A DNA stretch of 64,000 bases, taken from Mycobacterium sp. E2733 (GTDB lineage Bacteria > Actinomycetota > Actinomycetes > Mycobacteriales > Mycobacteriaceae). Positions 11,302 through 21,159 of the stretch are shown piece by piece (the stretch's first letter is position 1; each line of letters starts with the position of its first letter). The notes below the pieces were generated by a model, which saw only the letters and a program-made list of their open reading frames with translations, was not told where the DNA came from and did not search any database. Location: contig NZ_LZJZ01000032.1 of assembly GCF_001667585.1 (NCBI RefSeq), positions 81,729 to 145,728 on the forward strand, in the 5' to 3' direction. Position numbers and translations under genes: made by a program.

Positions 11302-12627
11302 TCAGCCGAGGAGGGCGTCGACGAAGGCGCCCGGCTCGAACGGCGCCAGATCGTCGGGACCTTCCCCGAGCCCGACCAGCTTCACCGGCACCCCGAGTTC
11401 CTGTTGGACGCGAAATACGATGCCGCCCTTGGCCGTACCGTCCAGCTTGGTCAGCACCGCGCCGGTGATCTCGACGACCTCGGCGAACACGCGCGCCTGG
11501 GCCAGTCCGTTCTGCCCGATGGTGGCATCGAGCACCAGCAGCACCTCGTCGACCGCGGCGCGCCGTGTTACCACGCGTTTGACCTTGTCGAGCTCGTCCA
11601 TCAGCCCGACCTTGGTGTGCAGCCGGCCGGCGGTGTCGATGAGCACCACGTCGGCGCCCGAGGCGATGCCCTTGTCGACGGCGTCGAACGCCACCGACGC
11701 CGGGTCGGCACCTTCGGGCCCGCGCACCACCTCCGCGCCCACCCGTGATGCCCAGGTTTGCAGCTGATCGGCGGCCGCGGCCCGGAAGGTGTCGGCGGCG
11801 CCGAGCACGACGCGGCGCCCGTCGGCTACCAACACCCGGGCCAATTTGCCGACGGTGGTGGTCTTTCCGGTGCCGTTCACGCCGACGACCAGCAGCACCG
11901 ACGGGTGGTCGGCGTGCGGCAGCGCGCGGATCGAGCGGTCCATGTCGGGGTGCAGCTCCCGGATCAGCACGTCGCGCAGCACGGCCTTCGCGTCGGCCTC
12001 GGTGCGCACGTCGCTGCCGGCCAGGCGGGCGCGCAGCTGCGACATCACCGACTCGGTGACCACCGGGCCGAGGTCGGCGACCAGCAGGGTGTCCTCGACG
12101 TCCTGCCAGGCGTCTTCGTCCAGGTCGCCGCCGCCGATCAGGCCCAGCACGCTGCGTCCCAGCGCGTTCTGCGACCTGGCCAGCCGGCCGCGAAGGCGCT
12201 CCAGCCGGCCCTCGGGCGGCGCGATGGCCTCGATCTCGGGCGCCTCGGGGGCTGGCGCTGGCTCGGGTACCGGCGGCGGTGGGGGCGCTACCGGCGGCGG
12301 GGCGGCAGTCGGCGGGGCCTCCGGTTCTGGGAGTTCGACCTCCGAGATGGTGCGCCGCGGCGCATCGCGAGGAATGGTGGCGTCGTCGCCCACCGCGGGC
12401 AGCCCCGTGGTGTCGAGCCGATCGGCCCCCAGATCGGCTCTAGCGGTCTGGCTGAAGGTGATGCCCGACGCCGCGGTGTAGCCACCCGACCGGTCGATCG
12501 CGCCGGGCTCGGGCTTGGCCGTGAAGCTGATCCGCCGGCGGCGGTACCGCACCAGCCCCAGGACCAGCGCCGCGATGACAACCAGGACAGCGACGACCGC
12601 GATGGCGATCCAAAGACCTTGCGACAC
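11302..12627 (-). CDS. ftsY: signal recognition particle receptor FtsY
   Basis: Membrane receptor GTPase for the SRP, partner of Ffh. The 441-residue protein begins with a single membrane anchor (WIAIAVVAVLVVIAALVLGL, residues 6-25) followed by RYRRRR. A long Pro/Glu-rich linker (about 80-145) precedes the NG domain, with P-loop GVNGTGKTTTVGK (about 242), DTAGRLHTK and TKLDGTAKGG. The transmembrane anchor is typical of actinobacterial FtsY, unlike E. coli. It lies 55 bases downstream of smc in the same direction and corresponds to Rv2921c. Confidence 0.97.
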   Translation of the reverse strand: MSQGLWIAIAVVAVLVVIAALVLGLVRYRRRRISFTAKPEPGAIDRSGGYTAASGITFSQTARADLGADRLDTTGLPAVGDDATIPRDAPRRTISEVELPEPEAPPTAAPPPVAPPPPPVPEPAPAPEAPEIEAIAPPEGRLERLRGRLARSQNALGRSVLGLIGGGDLDEDAWQDVEDTLLVADLGPVVTESVMSQLRARLAGSDVRTEADAKAVLRDVLIRELHPDMDRSIRALPHADHPSVLLVVGVNGTGKTTTVGKLARVLVADGRRVVLGAADTFRAAAADQLQTWASRVGAEVVRGPEGADPASVAFDAVDKGIASGADVVLIDTAGRLHTKVGLMDELDKVKRVVTRRAAVDEVLLVLDATIGQNGLAQARVFAEVVEITGAVLTKLDGTAKGGIVFRVQQELGVPVKLVGLGEGPDDLAPFEPGAFVDALLG

Positions 12628-12682
12628 GCTGACATTGTTTCAGGGGCGCGAGGCCGCGCGGTCGGCGCGGGGTCTACGCCGC

Positions 12683-15600
12683 CTACGAAGACTGCGAGAC
12701 CAGCTGCTCCACTTGTTGCCCGCGCATCCGCTGTGAGATCACCGCGGTGATGCCGTCGCCCTGCATGGTCACGCCGTATAGCGCGTCGGCGACCTCCATC
12801 GTCGGCTTCTGGTGCGTGATGATGATCAGCTGAGACCGGGCCCGCAGCAGCTCGAACAGGCTGATCAGCCGGCGCAGGTTGGTGTCATCGAGCGCCGCCT
12901 CCACCTCGTCCATGATGTAGAACGGCGACGGCCGGGCACGGAAGATGGCCACCAGCATCGCCACCGCTGTCAGCGCCTTCTCACCACCGGACAGCAGCGA
13001 GAGCCGGGTGATCTTCTTGCCGGGCGGGCGCGCCTCCACCTCGATGCCGGTCGTGAGCATGTCGTCCGGATCGGTGAGCCGCAGCCGGCCCTCGCCGCCG
13101 GGAAACAGCACGGTGAAGACTTCGCGGAATTCTCGTTCGACGTCGACGAAGGCGTCGCTGAACACCTGCAGGATGCGGGCGTCGACGTCGGCGACGACGT
13201 CGAGCAGGTCCTTGCGGGCCGCCTTGACGTCCTCGAGCTGCGTGGACAGGAAGTTGTAGCGCTCCTCCAGCGCGGCGAACTCCTCCAGGGCCAGCGGGTT
13301 GACCCGGCCCAGCTCCGCGAGTTCGCGCTCGGCGCGTTTGGCGCGCCGTTCCTGGGTGGCCCGGTCGTACGGCATCGGGGCGGGCGCGACGACTTGCTCA
13401 CCGCGTTCCCGCGCCTGCTCGAATTCGGCCATCTCGAGCTCGGTGGGCGGCAGCGCCACGTCCGGCCCGTACTCGGCGATCAGGTCGGTCGGCGCCATTC
13501 CGAACTGCTCCAGCACCATCTGCTCGAGCTGCTCGATACGCATCGCCGCCTGCGCGTTGGCCACCTCGTCGCGGTGCAGTGAGTCGGTCAGGGTGGCCAC
13601 CCGGGCGCTCAACGCGTTCACCTCCTCGCGCACCGCCGCCATCGCCGTCGCGCGCTCCTGGCGTTCGGCCGCCAACGCGTCGCGGATTTTCGACGTCGCC
13701 GCGACCACTCCGTCCAGCCGCTGCGCCAGCAGCCGTCCGGCGTCGGCCACGGCGGCGGCGACGGCGGCCGCGCGCAGCCGCGCCTCGCGCGCCTGTTGGG
13801 CCCGCAGCCGTGCCTCGCGTTCGGCGGCCGCGGCACGGCGCAGGGAATCCGCGCGCCCGCGCACGGCATTGGCCCGCTCCTCGGCGGTCCGCACCGCCAG
13901 CCGGGCCTCGACCTCGGCGCCGCGGGCGGCCTCGGCTCCGGCGGCGATCCGCTGTCGGACCTCCGCATGGTTGGGCTCCTCGGCATGCACGTGCTGCGTC
14001 TCCTGCGCGTTGCGCAGCCGGCTTTCCAGTTCGGTGACTTCATCGAGCGTCTGCGCGCGGCCGGATTCGAGCTCCTCGCGCTGCCGCAGCAACCTGGTCC
14101 ACTCGTCTTCGGTCGTGCGGGCCTCCTGCCCGAGCCGGCCCAGTTGCTCGTACATCGCCGAGATCGCGGTGTCGGATTCGTTGAGCGCGGCCAATGCCTG
14201 CTCGGCGGAGTCCTGGCGGGCGGCCTGATCCGTCAGCGCGCCGGACAGGGCCGCGGTCAGCTGAGCGACCTGTGACTCCGCGGCGGCCAGCTCGCTGCCG
14301 GCCTTGTCGATTTCCGAGGTGACCTCGAGCGTGGACAACTTGCGGTCGGAACCCCCACTCACCCAACCGGCGCCCACCAGGTCGCCGTCGAGCGTGACCG
14401 CGCGCAACTGCGGGCGCGCCGCCACCAGCTCGAGCGCCTGATCCAGGTCGTCGACCACCGCGACACCCGAGAGCATCGCCGTGATGGCGCCGCGCAGCCG
14501 CGCGGGCGCGTCGATCAGGTCCAGCGCCCACAGGGCGGTGCCCGGCAGGGCGTCGCGCGCCACGGGGTGGTCGGCGGGCCAGTCGCCGAGCACCAGCGCC
14601 GCGCGCCCGCCGTCGGCCTGCTTGAGCGCGGCGACGGCGGACCGGGCCGCGCCGAGGCTTTCGGCGGCCAGCGCATCGGCCGCCGATCCCAGCACAGCGG
14701 CCAGCGCCGCCTCGTAGCCGGAGCGGACCTTTACCAGCTTGGCGATTGGCCCGAAAAGACCTGTACCAGAATGGTTTTCGGTAAGCCAGGCCGCGCCGTC
14801 CTTACGCTCCAGGCCGACCGACAACGCGTCGATGCGGGCGCGCAACGAGGCCACCCGGCGTTCGGCGTCGCGTTCGGCGGATTGCAGTTCGGCGACGCGT
14901 GCGTCGGCCAGCCGTAACGCGGCCACGGTCCGCTCGTGGTGCTCGTCCAGGCCCACCTCGCCCTGGTCGAGCTCGCCGACGCGCCCCTGCACGGTTTCGA
15001 ATTCCGCCTTGGACTGCTGCGCGCGGGCGGCGGCCTCTTCGATGCGTTCGGACAGCCGCGCGACGCTGTCGTCGATCGACTCGACGCGCGCCCGCATGGT
15101 CTCGACCTGACCGGCCAGCCGCGCCAGCCCCTCGCGCCGGTCCGCCTCGGCCCGCACCGCCGCCAGGTGGGCCCGATCGGCCTCGGCGGCCTCGCGCTCA
15201 CGCTCACCCAGCTCGGCGCGGGCGGCATCGAGCCGCGTGCGCGTCTCGGCCAATTCGGCCAGCAATTGCTGCTCGGCGGCGGCCACCCGCTCGGCCTCGG
15301 CTTCCAGGGCGTCGGGATCGGTGTCGCTGGGCGGCGCCGGTTCCAAGTCGAGGTGCTGAGCGCGTTCGCTGGCGATGCGGACCGTCGCGGCCACCCGTTC
15401 GGCCAGCGCAGACAGCCCGAACCAGGTGTGCTGCACCGATTCGGCCCGAACCGAGAGTTCGGCCACCGCCGCCTCGTGCGCCGTGAGCTCCTCGGACGCC
15501 ACGGCCAGGCGGGCGGCGGCCTCGTCGTGCTCGCGGCGGACTGCGGCCTCGGCCTCGAAGATGGCGTCGCGCTGCACCTGCCGGCTGACCAGGTCGTCGG

Positions 15601-16291
15601 CCGCCAGGCGCAACCGGGCGTCGCGCAGGTCGGCCTGGATGGTTTGGGCGCGGCGGGCCACCTCGGCCTGGCGGCCCAACGGTTTGAGCTGGCGGCGCAG
15701 CTCGGTGGTCAGGTCGGTGAGCCGGGCCAGGTTCGCCGACATCGCGTCGAGTTTGCGAAGCGCCTTCTCCTTGCGCTTGCGGTGCTTGAGGACGCCGGCG
15801 GCCTCCTCGATGAAGGCGCGACGGTCTTCGGGTCGCGACTGCAAGATCTCGTCGAGCTTGCCCTGCCCCACGATGACGTGCATCTCCCGGCCGATCCCGG
15901 AGTCGCTCAGCAGCTCTTGCACATCCATCAAACGGCAACTGGCGCCGTTGATTTCATATTCGCTGGCGCCGTCACGGAACATCCGGCGGGTTATCGACAC
16001 CTCCGAGTATTCGATGGGCAGCGCGTTGTCGGAGTTGTCGATGGTGACGGTGACTTCGGCGCGGCCCAGCGGGGCCCGCGACGAGGTGCCCGCGAAGATG
16101 ACGTCTTCCATCTTGCCGCCGCGCAGAGTCTTTGCTCCCTGCTCCCCCATCACCCAGGCCAGGGCGTCGACGACGTTGGATTTGCCGGAACCGTTGGGCC
16201 CGACGACCGCGGTAATGCCCGGCTCGAAACGTAGAGTCGTCGGCGATGCGAAGGACTTGAAGCCCTTCAGCGTCAGACTCTTGAGGTACAC
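12683..16291 (-). CDS. smc: chromosome segregation protein SMC
   Basis: Condensin ATPase, 1202 residues. The N-terminal head has Walker [17 protein letters not shown] (about 30-45). Two long Glu/Arg/Ala-rich coiled coils flank a hinge near residues 500-640 (centred on the [12 protein letters not shown] and [18 protein letters not shown] regions). The C-terminal head carries the ABC signature [13 protein letters not shown] and Walker [14 protein letters not shown]. It starts GTG at the motif [15 protein letters not shown], which is the invariant SMC N-terminus. Corresponds to Rv2922c. Its ScpA/ScpB partners are not in the window. Confidence 0.97.
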   Translation of the reverse strand: MYLKSLTLKGFKSFASPTTLRFEPGITAVVGPNGSGKSNVVDALAWVMGEQGAKTLRGGKMEDVIFAGTSSRAPLGRAEVTVTIDNSDNALPIEYSEVSITRRMFRDGASEYEINGASCRLMDVQELLSDSGIGREMHVIVGQGKLDEILQSRPEDRRAFIEEAAGVLKHRKRKEKALRKLDAMSANLARLTDLTTELRRQLKPLGRQAEVARRAQTIQADLRDARLRLAADDLVSRQVQRDAIFEAEAAVRREHDEAAARLAVASEELTAHEAAVAELSVRAESVQHTWFGLSALAERVAATVRIASERAQHLDLEPAPPSDTDPDALEAEAERVAAAEQQLLAELAETRTRLDAARAELGEREREAAEADRAHLAAVRAEADRREGLARLAGQVETMRARVESIDDSVARLSERIEEAAARAQQSKAEFETVQGRVGELDQGEVGLDEHHERTVAALRLADARVAELQSAERDAERRVASLRARIDALSVGLERKDGAAWLTENHSGTGLFGPIAKLVKVRSGYEAALAAVLGSAADALAAESLGAARSAVAALKQADGGRAALVLGDWPADHPVARDALPGTALWALDLIDAPARLRGAITAMLSGVAVVDDLDQALELVAARPQLRAVTLDGDLVGAGWVSGGSDRKLSTLEVTSEIDKAGSELAAAESQVAQLTAALSGALTDQAARQDSAEQALAALNESDTAISAMYEQLGRLGQEARTTEDEWTRLLRQREELESGRAQTLDEVTELESRLRNAQETQHVHAEEPNHAEVRQRIAAGAEAARGAEVEARLAVRTAEERANAVRGRADSLRRAAAAEREARLRAQQAREARLRAAAVAAAVADAGRLLAQRLDGVVAATSKIRDALAAERQERATAMAAVREEVNALSARVATLTDSLHRDEVANAQAAMRIEQLEQMVLEQFGMAPTDLIAEYGPDVALPPTELEMAEFEQARERGEQVVAPAPMPYDRATQERRAKRAERELAELGRVNPLALEEFAALEERYNFLSTQLEDVKAARKDLLDVVADVDARILQVFSDAFVDVEREFREVFTVLFPGGEGRLRLTDPDDMLTTGIEVEARPPGKKITRLSLLSGGEKALTAVAMLVAIFRARPSPFYIMDEVEAALDDTNLRRLISLFELLRARSQLIIITHQKPTMEVADALYGVTMQGDGITAVISQRMRGQQVEQLVSQSS

Positions 16292-16440
16292 GGCGAGCCA
16301 GACTACCGCTCAAATCGCCCGTGCCGCCCGCACCGAGGGGTGTCGCCCGGGCCGAAATACCGCCGCTGAGCACAGTCGCCGCACTGGCCACAATGACCAC
16401 ATCAGTCACGGGATCGGAAGGGATGTCGCCCGCTGAAACG

Positions 16441-16460
16441 TGATAGGGCCGGCGCTATCA
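16441..16460. terminator. hairpin downstream of the acylphosphatase gene
   Basis: TGATAG pairs with CTATCA around a GC-rich centre (one mismatch inside), 4 bases after the acyP stop and before smc. There is no U-tract, so it may be a weak or factor-dependent terminator, or only a stem that separates acyP from smc. Confidence 0.35.
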
Positions 16461-16464
16461 GGCG

Positions 16465-16758
16465 TCAGCGTTCGACGAAGCCTTCGTACCGTTCCTGCGG
16501 CTGCGACCAGTCGGCGACCACCCTGTGGACGCGGCCCGGCCTCGGCGGCCACGACTCGTCGCCTTCCAGCAGCGCCAGGAGCTTCTCGCCCGCTTCGCGC
16601 GGCCCCTGAGCGACCACCAGGACGCGGCCGTCGGTCTGGTTGGCAGCGTAACCCGTCAGGCCCAGCTCGAGCGCCCGGGAGCGCGTCCACCAGCGAAATC
16701 CGACGCCCTGGACTTCGCCGTGCACCCAGGCGGTGAGCCGGACGTCAGGCTCCGACAT
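16465..16758 (-). CDS. acyP: acylphosphatase
   Basis: Small cytosolic enzyme hydrolysing carboxyl-phosphate bonds, 97 residues. The family motif is VHGEVQGVGFRWWTR with the phosphate-binding Arg, followed by GLTGYAANQTDGRVLVVAQG with the catalytic Asn. The ATG at 16758 (MSEPDVRLTAWVHG) overlaps the end of the osmC gene by 14 bases; a TTG two codons earlier is also in frame. Corresponds to Rv2922A, and it has the usual position beside smc in actinobacteria. Confidence 0.92.
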   Translation of the reverse strand: MSEPDVRLTAWVHGEVQGVGFRWWTRSRALELGLTGYAANQTDGRVLVVAQGPREAGEKLLALLEGDESWPPRPGRVHRVVADWSQPQERYEGFVER

Positions 16759-17158
16759 CGGCAACCTCGAGATTGACCCGCGTGCCGGCCTTCAGCGTGC
16801 GCCCGACGGTGCAGACCAGTTCGATCGCCCGGTCGACCACCACCCGCAGCCGCTCCTTCTCCTCCGCGGACAGTCCGGACAGGTCGAGTTCGAGCGTCTC
16901 CTCGAGCAGCGGATAGACCTCGTGTTCGCGGTCGGCGTCCCCCGACACCCTGACCACCGCCTTGTAGTCATCACCGAGCCGGCGGGCGAGCGGCTGATCG
17001 CTGGACATCCCGCTGCACGCGGCGAGCGCGATCTTCAGCAGCTCACCGGGGGTGAACACACCCTCGACGTCCTCCGAGCCGACCAGGACCTGCGCGCCAC
17101 GCGAGCTGTATCCCGTGTAACGGCGCGACCCCGTGCGCTCCACCCAGAGTTCGGTCAT
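16745..17158 (-). CDS. OsmC/Ohr family peroxiredoxin
   Basis: A 137-residue OsmC-fold protein, expected to reduce organic hydroperoxides using two cysteines. Both are present: Cys in LKIALAACSGMSSDQ (about 50) and Cys in IELVCTVGRTLKAGT (about 117). The sequence starts MTELWVERTGSRRYTGYSS. It overlaps acyP at its 3' end and diverges from the PIG-L gene with a 54-base gap. Corresponds to Rv2923c. Whether it is OsmC-type or Ohr-type cannot be settled here. Confidence 0.9.
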   Translation of the reverse strand: MTELWVERTGSRRYTGYSSRGAQVLVGSEDVEGVFTPGELLKIALAACSGMSSDQPLARRLGDDYKAVVRVSGDADREHEVYPLLEETLELDLSGLSAEEKERLRVVVDRAIELVCTVGRTLKAGTRVNLEVADVGA

Positions 17159-17212
17159 GCCTTACTTTTTACCGGGCGGTGCTTGCGGTACGCCGCGGGC
17201 ATACTGCGTTTG

Positions 17213-17728
17213 ATGGCCATCGTGGTCGCGTTCCACGCACATCCGGACGACGAGGTAATCCTCACCGGAGGCACGCTCGCGCGGGCCGCGGCGGGCGGGC
17301 ATCGCGTGGTCGTCGTCACCGCGACCGACGGGCGTGTGCACAACGAAGAAGCCGATTTCCGGCTGGACGAATTGCGTGTGAGCGCAGGCATTTTAGGAGC
17401 CCCCCGGGTTGAGTGCCTCGGCTATGCCGATAGCGGTTATGGCCCTGTGTTCTACCCGGATCCGCCGGGTCGGATCCGCTTCGGGCGAGCGAATGTCGAG
17501 GAGGCGGCGCAGCGGCTCGCGGCAATACTGAGGGAGAACGCGGACCTCCTGCTCAGCTATCAGCCCAACGGCGGCTACGGCCATCGCGATCACGTCCAGG
17601 TGCATCACGTCGGCACGCGGGCTGCCGAACTGGCGTCGACGCCGCGGGTGCTGGAGGCGACCATGCCTCGCGAATTACTTGTGCGCGTTGGTCATCTCGC
17701 CCGTCTGCTGCGGCTGCCGGCACCCTAA
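17213..17728 (+). CDS. PIG-L/LmbE-family deacetylase, C-terminally short
   Basis: Zinc-dependent N-acetylglucosaminyl deacetylase family, related to MshB and Mca of mycothiol metabolism. The first 140 residues are typical: IVVAFHAHPDDEVILTGGTL contains the metal and catalytic AHPDDE, and GGYGHRDHVQVHHVGT contains the HxxH-type ligand region. The protein stops at residue 171 (RLLRLPAP), whereas relatives run to about 250-300 residues and carry a longer C-terminal part. No frame downstream restores an obvious continuation. It is either a shortened form or a decayed gene. I recall no counterpart between Rv2923c and Rv2924c in M. tuberculosis. Confidence 0.75.
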   Translation: MAIVVAFHAHPDDEVILTGGTLARAAAGGHRVVVVTATDGRVHNEEADFRLDELRVSAGILGAPRVECLGYADSGYGPVFYPDPPGRIRFGRANVEEAAQRLAAILRENADLLLSYQPNGGYGHRDHVQVHHVGTRAAELASTPRVLEATMPRELLVRVGHLARLLRLPAP

Positions 17729-17868
17729 GCGTTCGGCCTTGCCCGCCGGGGCCGCTCGCCGGGACATCTTCGATCGATCCGCCGTCGGCCCGATCGAGTG
17801 GGCGTCCTGGGCGACGCCACTCGGTGTGTCGCGACCGTGGGCGCACGCTCAACGCCCTGGACGCACAC

Positions 17869-18729
17869 TCAAACCCGCGGCCGCGGTTGGCATCTCGGGC
17901 AGTAGAACGACGACCGGTTCATGAACTTCTCCCGGCGCATCACCGCGCCACAGCGGCGGCAATTCTGCCCTTCGCGGCCGTAGGCGTCCAACGACCGGTC
18001 GAAGTAGCCCGATTCGCCGTTGACGTTGATATACAGCGAGTCGAACGACGTCCCGCCTTGCGCCAGCGCGTCGCGCATCACGTCGGCCGCGGCGTCCAGG
18101 ATGGCGCCCAACTGGCGGCGGCTCAACCCAGCGGCGATCCGGGCGCCGTTGACCTTGGCCCGCCACAGCGCCTCGTCTGCATAGATGTTGCCGATGCCTG
18201 ACACCACCGTTTGATCGAGGAGCTGCCGCTTGATCTCGGAATGCTTGCGCCGCAATATGTTAACGACGGAATCGCGGTCGAAGAGCGGATCCAGCGGGTC
18301 GCGGGCGAGGTGCGCGACGGGGACCGGCACGACGCTGCCGTCGACGTTCACCAGATCGGCGAGCATCCACCCGCCGAAGGTGCGTTGGTCGGCGAAGCTC
18401 AGCACCGTCCCGTCATCAAGCAGCGCGGAGATGCGGACGTGGTCGGCGCGCGGCACTTCTCCCAGCAGCATCTGCCCGCTCATGCCAAGGTGCACGACGA
18501 GCGCGGTGTCCGGCTGGTCCGGAGCGTCGAGCAGCAGCCAGAGGTACTTGCCGCGCCGATCGGTGCCGGTGATCCGGGCCTCGAGCAGCCGGGCGGTGAG
18601 GTCGGCGGGCCCGGCCTCGTGACGGCGCACCGCGCGCGGGTGATGCACCCGGACGGCCGTGATCGTTTTACCCACAACGCGGGCCTGCAAGCCGCGGCGC
18701 ACCACCTCGACTTCCGGCAGCTCGGGCAT
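17869..18729 (-). CDS. fpg: formamidopyrimidine-DNA glycosylase
   Basis: Base-excision repair enzyme removing 8-oxoguanine and formamidopyrimidines. The mature N-terminus [13 protein letters not shown] carries catalytic Pro2 and Glu3, the Lys loop is in [15 protein letters not shown] is present, and the C-terminal zinc finger is CRRCGAVM...FYCPRCQ. The 286-residue length is normal. It is 12 bases downstream of rnc and part of the sepIVA-DUF177-rnc-fpg direction. The stop lies at the edge of a sequence with two related GCACGCTC/GCACACTC units (about 17830-17870). Confidence 0.96.
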   Translation of the reverse strand: MPELPEVEVVRRGLQARVVGKTITAVRVHHPRAVRRHEAGPADLTARLLEARITGTDRRGKYLWLLLDAPDQPDTALVVHLGMSGQMLLGEVPRADHVRISALLDDGTVLSFADQRTFGGWMLADLVNVDGSVVPVPVAHLARDPLDPLFDRDSVVNILRRKHSEIKRQLLDQTVVSGIGNIYADEALWRAKVNGARIAAGLSRRQLGAILDAAADVMRDALAQGGTSFDSLYINVNGESGYFDRSLDAYGREGQNCRRCGAVMRREKFMNRSSFYCPRCQPRPRV

Positions 18730-18741
18730 CTAATCGGGCAC

Positions 18742-19455
18742 CTAGGCGGACGTTTTCCCCGCGGTGTCCAGCACTTCCAGCGCTTTCCACGTGGCCGCCG
18801 CGGCCTTCTGCTCGGCTTCCTTCTTGGAGCGCCCCACACCCGAGCCGTATTCGGTGTCCATCACGACGACGACGGCGGTGAATTCCTTGTCGTGGTCCGG
18901 GCCGGTGGAGGTGACGACGTAGGACGGCGCGCCCATACCCCGCGCCGCGGTCAGCTCCTGCAGGCTGGTCTTCCAGTCCAGCCCGGCGCCCAGCGTCGGC
19001 GCGGCGTCCAGCAGCGCGCCGAACAACCGCAGGATCACTTCGCGGGCCGTGTCGATTCCGTGCCGCAGGTAGATGGCGCCCAGCAGCGATTCCATGCCGT
19101 CGGCCAGGATGCTCGATTTGTCGGCGCCGCCGGTGTTGGCCTCCCCGCGTCCGAGGTAGAGGTGAACGCCCAGGCCGTCCGCGGACAGCTTGCGCGCGAC
19201 ATCGGCCAGCGCCTGAGTGTTGACGACGCTGGCCCGCAGCTTGGCCAGGTCCCCTTCCGAACGGTCGGGATGCCGGTGGTAGAGCTCGTCGGTGATGGTC
19301 AGGCCGAGCACGGCGTCGCCGAGGAATTCCAGACGTTCATTGGTCGGCAGACCGCCGTGCTCGTAGGCGTAGCTGCGATGCGTCAACGCCAGCGAAAGCA
19401 GCTCGTCGGGCAACTCGACCCCGAGGGCATCGAGCAGGTCTTGCCGTGACGTCAT
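18742..19455 (-). CDS. rnc: ribonuclease III
   Basis: Double-strand-specific endoribonuclease for rRNA and mRNA processing, 237 residues. The signature [20 protein letters not shown] (about 41-60) and the second acidic cluster [12 protein letters not shown] (about 120) form the active site. The C-terminal dsRNA-binding domain begins at [14 protein letters not shown] and ends in [20 protein letters not shown]. The start overlaps the DUF177 gene by 4 bases. Corresponds to Rv2925c. Confidence 0.96.
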   Translation of the reverse strand: MTSRQDLLDALGVELPDELLSLALTHRSYAYEHGGLPTNERLEFLGDAVLGLTITDELYHRHPDRSEGDLAKLRASVVNTQALADVARKLSADGLGVHLYLGRGEANTGGADKSSILADGMESLLGAIYLRHGIDTAREVILRLFGALLDAAPTLGAGLDWKTSLQELTAARGMGAPSYVVTSTGPDHDKEFTAVVVVMDTEYGSGVGRSKKEAEQKAAAATWKALEVLDTAGKTSA

Positions 19456-20036
19456 TGCTCACCCCGCGCCGCGTCGGGCTCGGGAAACATGCCCGCCAGC
19501 TTGGCCCACCGCGGGTCGATGCGGTCGTGGTGATGGTCCGGCTCGGCCGCGAGGGCAACGCCGCATTCGGGGCACAGCCCCGGGCAGTCGGGCGTGCACA
19601 GGGGCGAGAACGGCAGCTCCAGTCCGACGGCGTCGACGATCGCCTGCTCGAGATCGATGATGTCGTCGACGATGTGGCCGACCTCGTCTTCCTCGGTGGT
19701 CGCCTCGGTCGTGCTGTCGGGGTAGGCGAACAGTTCGGTCAGCCGGACCTGCACGTGACCTTTGACCGGGGTGAGGCAGCGGGAGCATTCGCCGGCGGTG
19801 GGCGCGTCCACCGTCCCCGTCACCAAGACGCCCTCGGAGACCGACTGAACCTGTAGGTCGAGTTCCAATGGAGCGCCCGCCTCGATCGCGATCATGTCCA
19901 GCCCGATGCGCGACGGGGTGGGCACGGTCTTCCGCAGGGTCACCATCGCCCCGGGACGCCGCCCGAGCCGGGCGATGTCAATCCTCATCGGGGAGCTCAG
20001 ATGGCGCTGCGAGGTGGTGCTGTGCTGCCGCGTCAT
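19452..20036 (-). CDS. DUF177 (YceD) family protein
   Basis: A 194-residue YceD/DUF177 protein. The family is usually linked to ribosomal protein L32 and has been tied to rRNA or large-subunit biogenesis. Cys motifs are visible in [13 protein letters not shown] and in [13 protein letters not shown], a probable zinc site. The real start is the ATG at 20036 ([20 protein letters not shown]); the frame is open further upstream, but that part has no family similarity. It is coupled to rnc by ATGA overlap and corresponds to Rv2926c. L32 is not adjacent here. Confidence 0.85.
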   Translation of the reverse strand: MTRQHSTTSQRHLSSPMRIDIARLGRRPGAMVTLRKTVPTPSRIGLDMIAIEAGAPLELDLQVQSVSEGVLVTGTVDAPTAGECSRCLTPVKGHVQVRLTELFAYPDSTTEATTEEDEVGHIVDDIIDLEQAIVDAVGLELPFSPLCTPDCPGLCPECGVALAAEPDHHHDRIDPRWAKLAGMFPEPDAARGEQ

Positions 20037-20095
20037 ATCAGAAATCCTACGGCGCGAACCGCACAATTCCAGGGCGCGGCCGCCCGGTCGACGCG

Positions 20096-20839
20096 CTAAC
20101 GCACCGCGTAGTCGTGCGTACCGGCCGCCGTCCGGAGTTGGTGACGACCGCGCCCGACGGACCGAAGCGTGCCGTTGAGGAACTCCTCGAACTCGGCGAG
20201 CTTGTTGTCGACGTAGATGTCGCATTCACCGCGCAGCCGGTCGGCCTCGGCATGGGCCGAGTCGATGAGACGGGTGGCCTCCGCGTTGGCCGCCTCCACC
20301 ACGCTGTTCTGCGACACCAGGCGCTGCTGCTCCTTGATGCCCTCTTGCACGGCCTTCTCGTAGGAGATGTTGCCGTTCTCGAGCAGCCGGTCGGCCTCGG
20401 CCTGGGCGCGGCCGACGCTGGCCTCGTACTCCCGTTTGGCCGCCGTGGCGATGCGCATCGACTCCTCGCGGGCCTCGCCGACCATCCGCTCGCTATGCTG
20501 GCGCGCCTCGCTCACCATGCGGTCGGCCTGCGCCTTTGCGTCGGACAACAGCCGGTCGGCCTCTGCACGGGCGTGGTTGAGCATCGACTCCGACTCGGTG
20601 GTCGCCGAGGAAACCATGGATTCGGCGTGCGACTTGGCGTCCTGCAGCATCGAGTCACGCGCGTCGAGCACATCCTGGGCGTCATCGAGCTCGCCGGGGA
20701 TCGCATCCTTGATGTCGTCGATCAGTTCCAGCACGTCACCGCGTGGCACCACGCAGCCGGCCGTCATCGGAACGCCGCGTGCTTCTTCAACGATGGCGCT
20801 CAACTCGTCGAGCGCTTCAAAGACCCTGTACACGGCCAT
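20096..20839 (-). CDS. sepIVA: septation protein SepIVA (DivIVA-domain coiled-coil protein)
   Basis: Mycobacterial cell-division regulator with a DivIVA-like N-terminus, corresponding to Rv2927c / MSMEG_2416. The N-terminus is MAVYRVFEALDELSAIVEEA. Residues 50-225 are an almost continuous coiled coil of repeating AEADRLLSDAKAQADRMVSE-type heptads. There is no membrane segment, so it should act as a cytosolic polymer at the septum or envelope. The length is 247 residues. The ATG is preceded by a strong AGGAGGAT ribosome-binding site. It is first in the run sepIVA-DUF177-rnc-fpg. Confidence 0.92.
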   Translation of the reverse strand: MAVYRVFEALDELSAIVEEARGVPMTAGCVVPRGDVLELIDDIKDAIPGELDDAQDVLDARDSMLQDAKSHAESMVSSATTESESMLNHARAEADRLLSDAKAQADRMVSEARQHSERMVGEAREESMRIATAAKREYEASVGRAQAEADRLLENGNISYEKAVQEGIKEQQRLVSQNSVVEAANAEATRLIDSAHAEADRLRGECDIYVDNKLAEFEEFLNGTLRSVGRGRHQLRTAAGTHDYAVR

Positions 20840-21159
20840 ATCCTCCTGGCGTCTGCAAAACTGTTGTTACCAGTGTGCCTGGTGTTGCCTTTGTGACAGT
20901 GGTGGCGAGGCCGGTGTGTCGGACATTTGACCGCGACAACGACGCAAAATGCCGCAGAAAACCGGCTGCGACCTCCCCGTCATGAGTCAAATCCATCGAA
21001 ACGCCCGTCCGCGCCGCCAAGGTTGGCCGCACCTGTTGCCGGCCATTGTAGGGATCGCCAAGACTCCAGGCGCTGGCCAGCGCACTTTGTACCGGTTGGG
21101 ACATACCCAGTAGGGGTATAGTTTGGCGCGGGGTCAACCGAGGGGAAGGACGAGAACTC
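20840..21159. other. 320-base divergent intergenic region (sepIVA / permease)
   Basis: No coding sequence is convincing here. The left part should hold the sepIVA promoter; the right end holds the RicR-like operator and permease promoter. In M. tuberculosis the PDIM/PGL lipid locus (about Rv2928-Rv2962c) lies between these two genes. I see no insertion-sequence ends, transposase fragments or remnants of polyketide genes. Confidence 0.6.
21103..21119 (+). promoter_or_regulatory. RicR/CsoR-type copper operator
   Basis: ATACCCAGTAGGGGTAT is a perfect inverted repeat ATACCC-N5-GGGTAT. It contains TACCC-N5-GGGTA, the pattern known for the copper-responsive repressor RicR. It lies between a -35-like TTGGGA (21096-21101) and a -10-like TATAGT (21117-21122), the position expected for a repressor that leaves DNA when it binds copper. 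Confidence 0.8.

Noticed and set aside
17821..17880. Possible fourth repeat family at the fpg 3' end (GCACGCTC / GCACACTC units)
   Set aside because: Only one copy is in the window, so it cannot be shown to be a dispersed repeat from this sequence alone.
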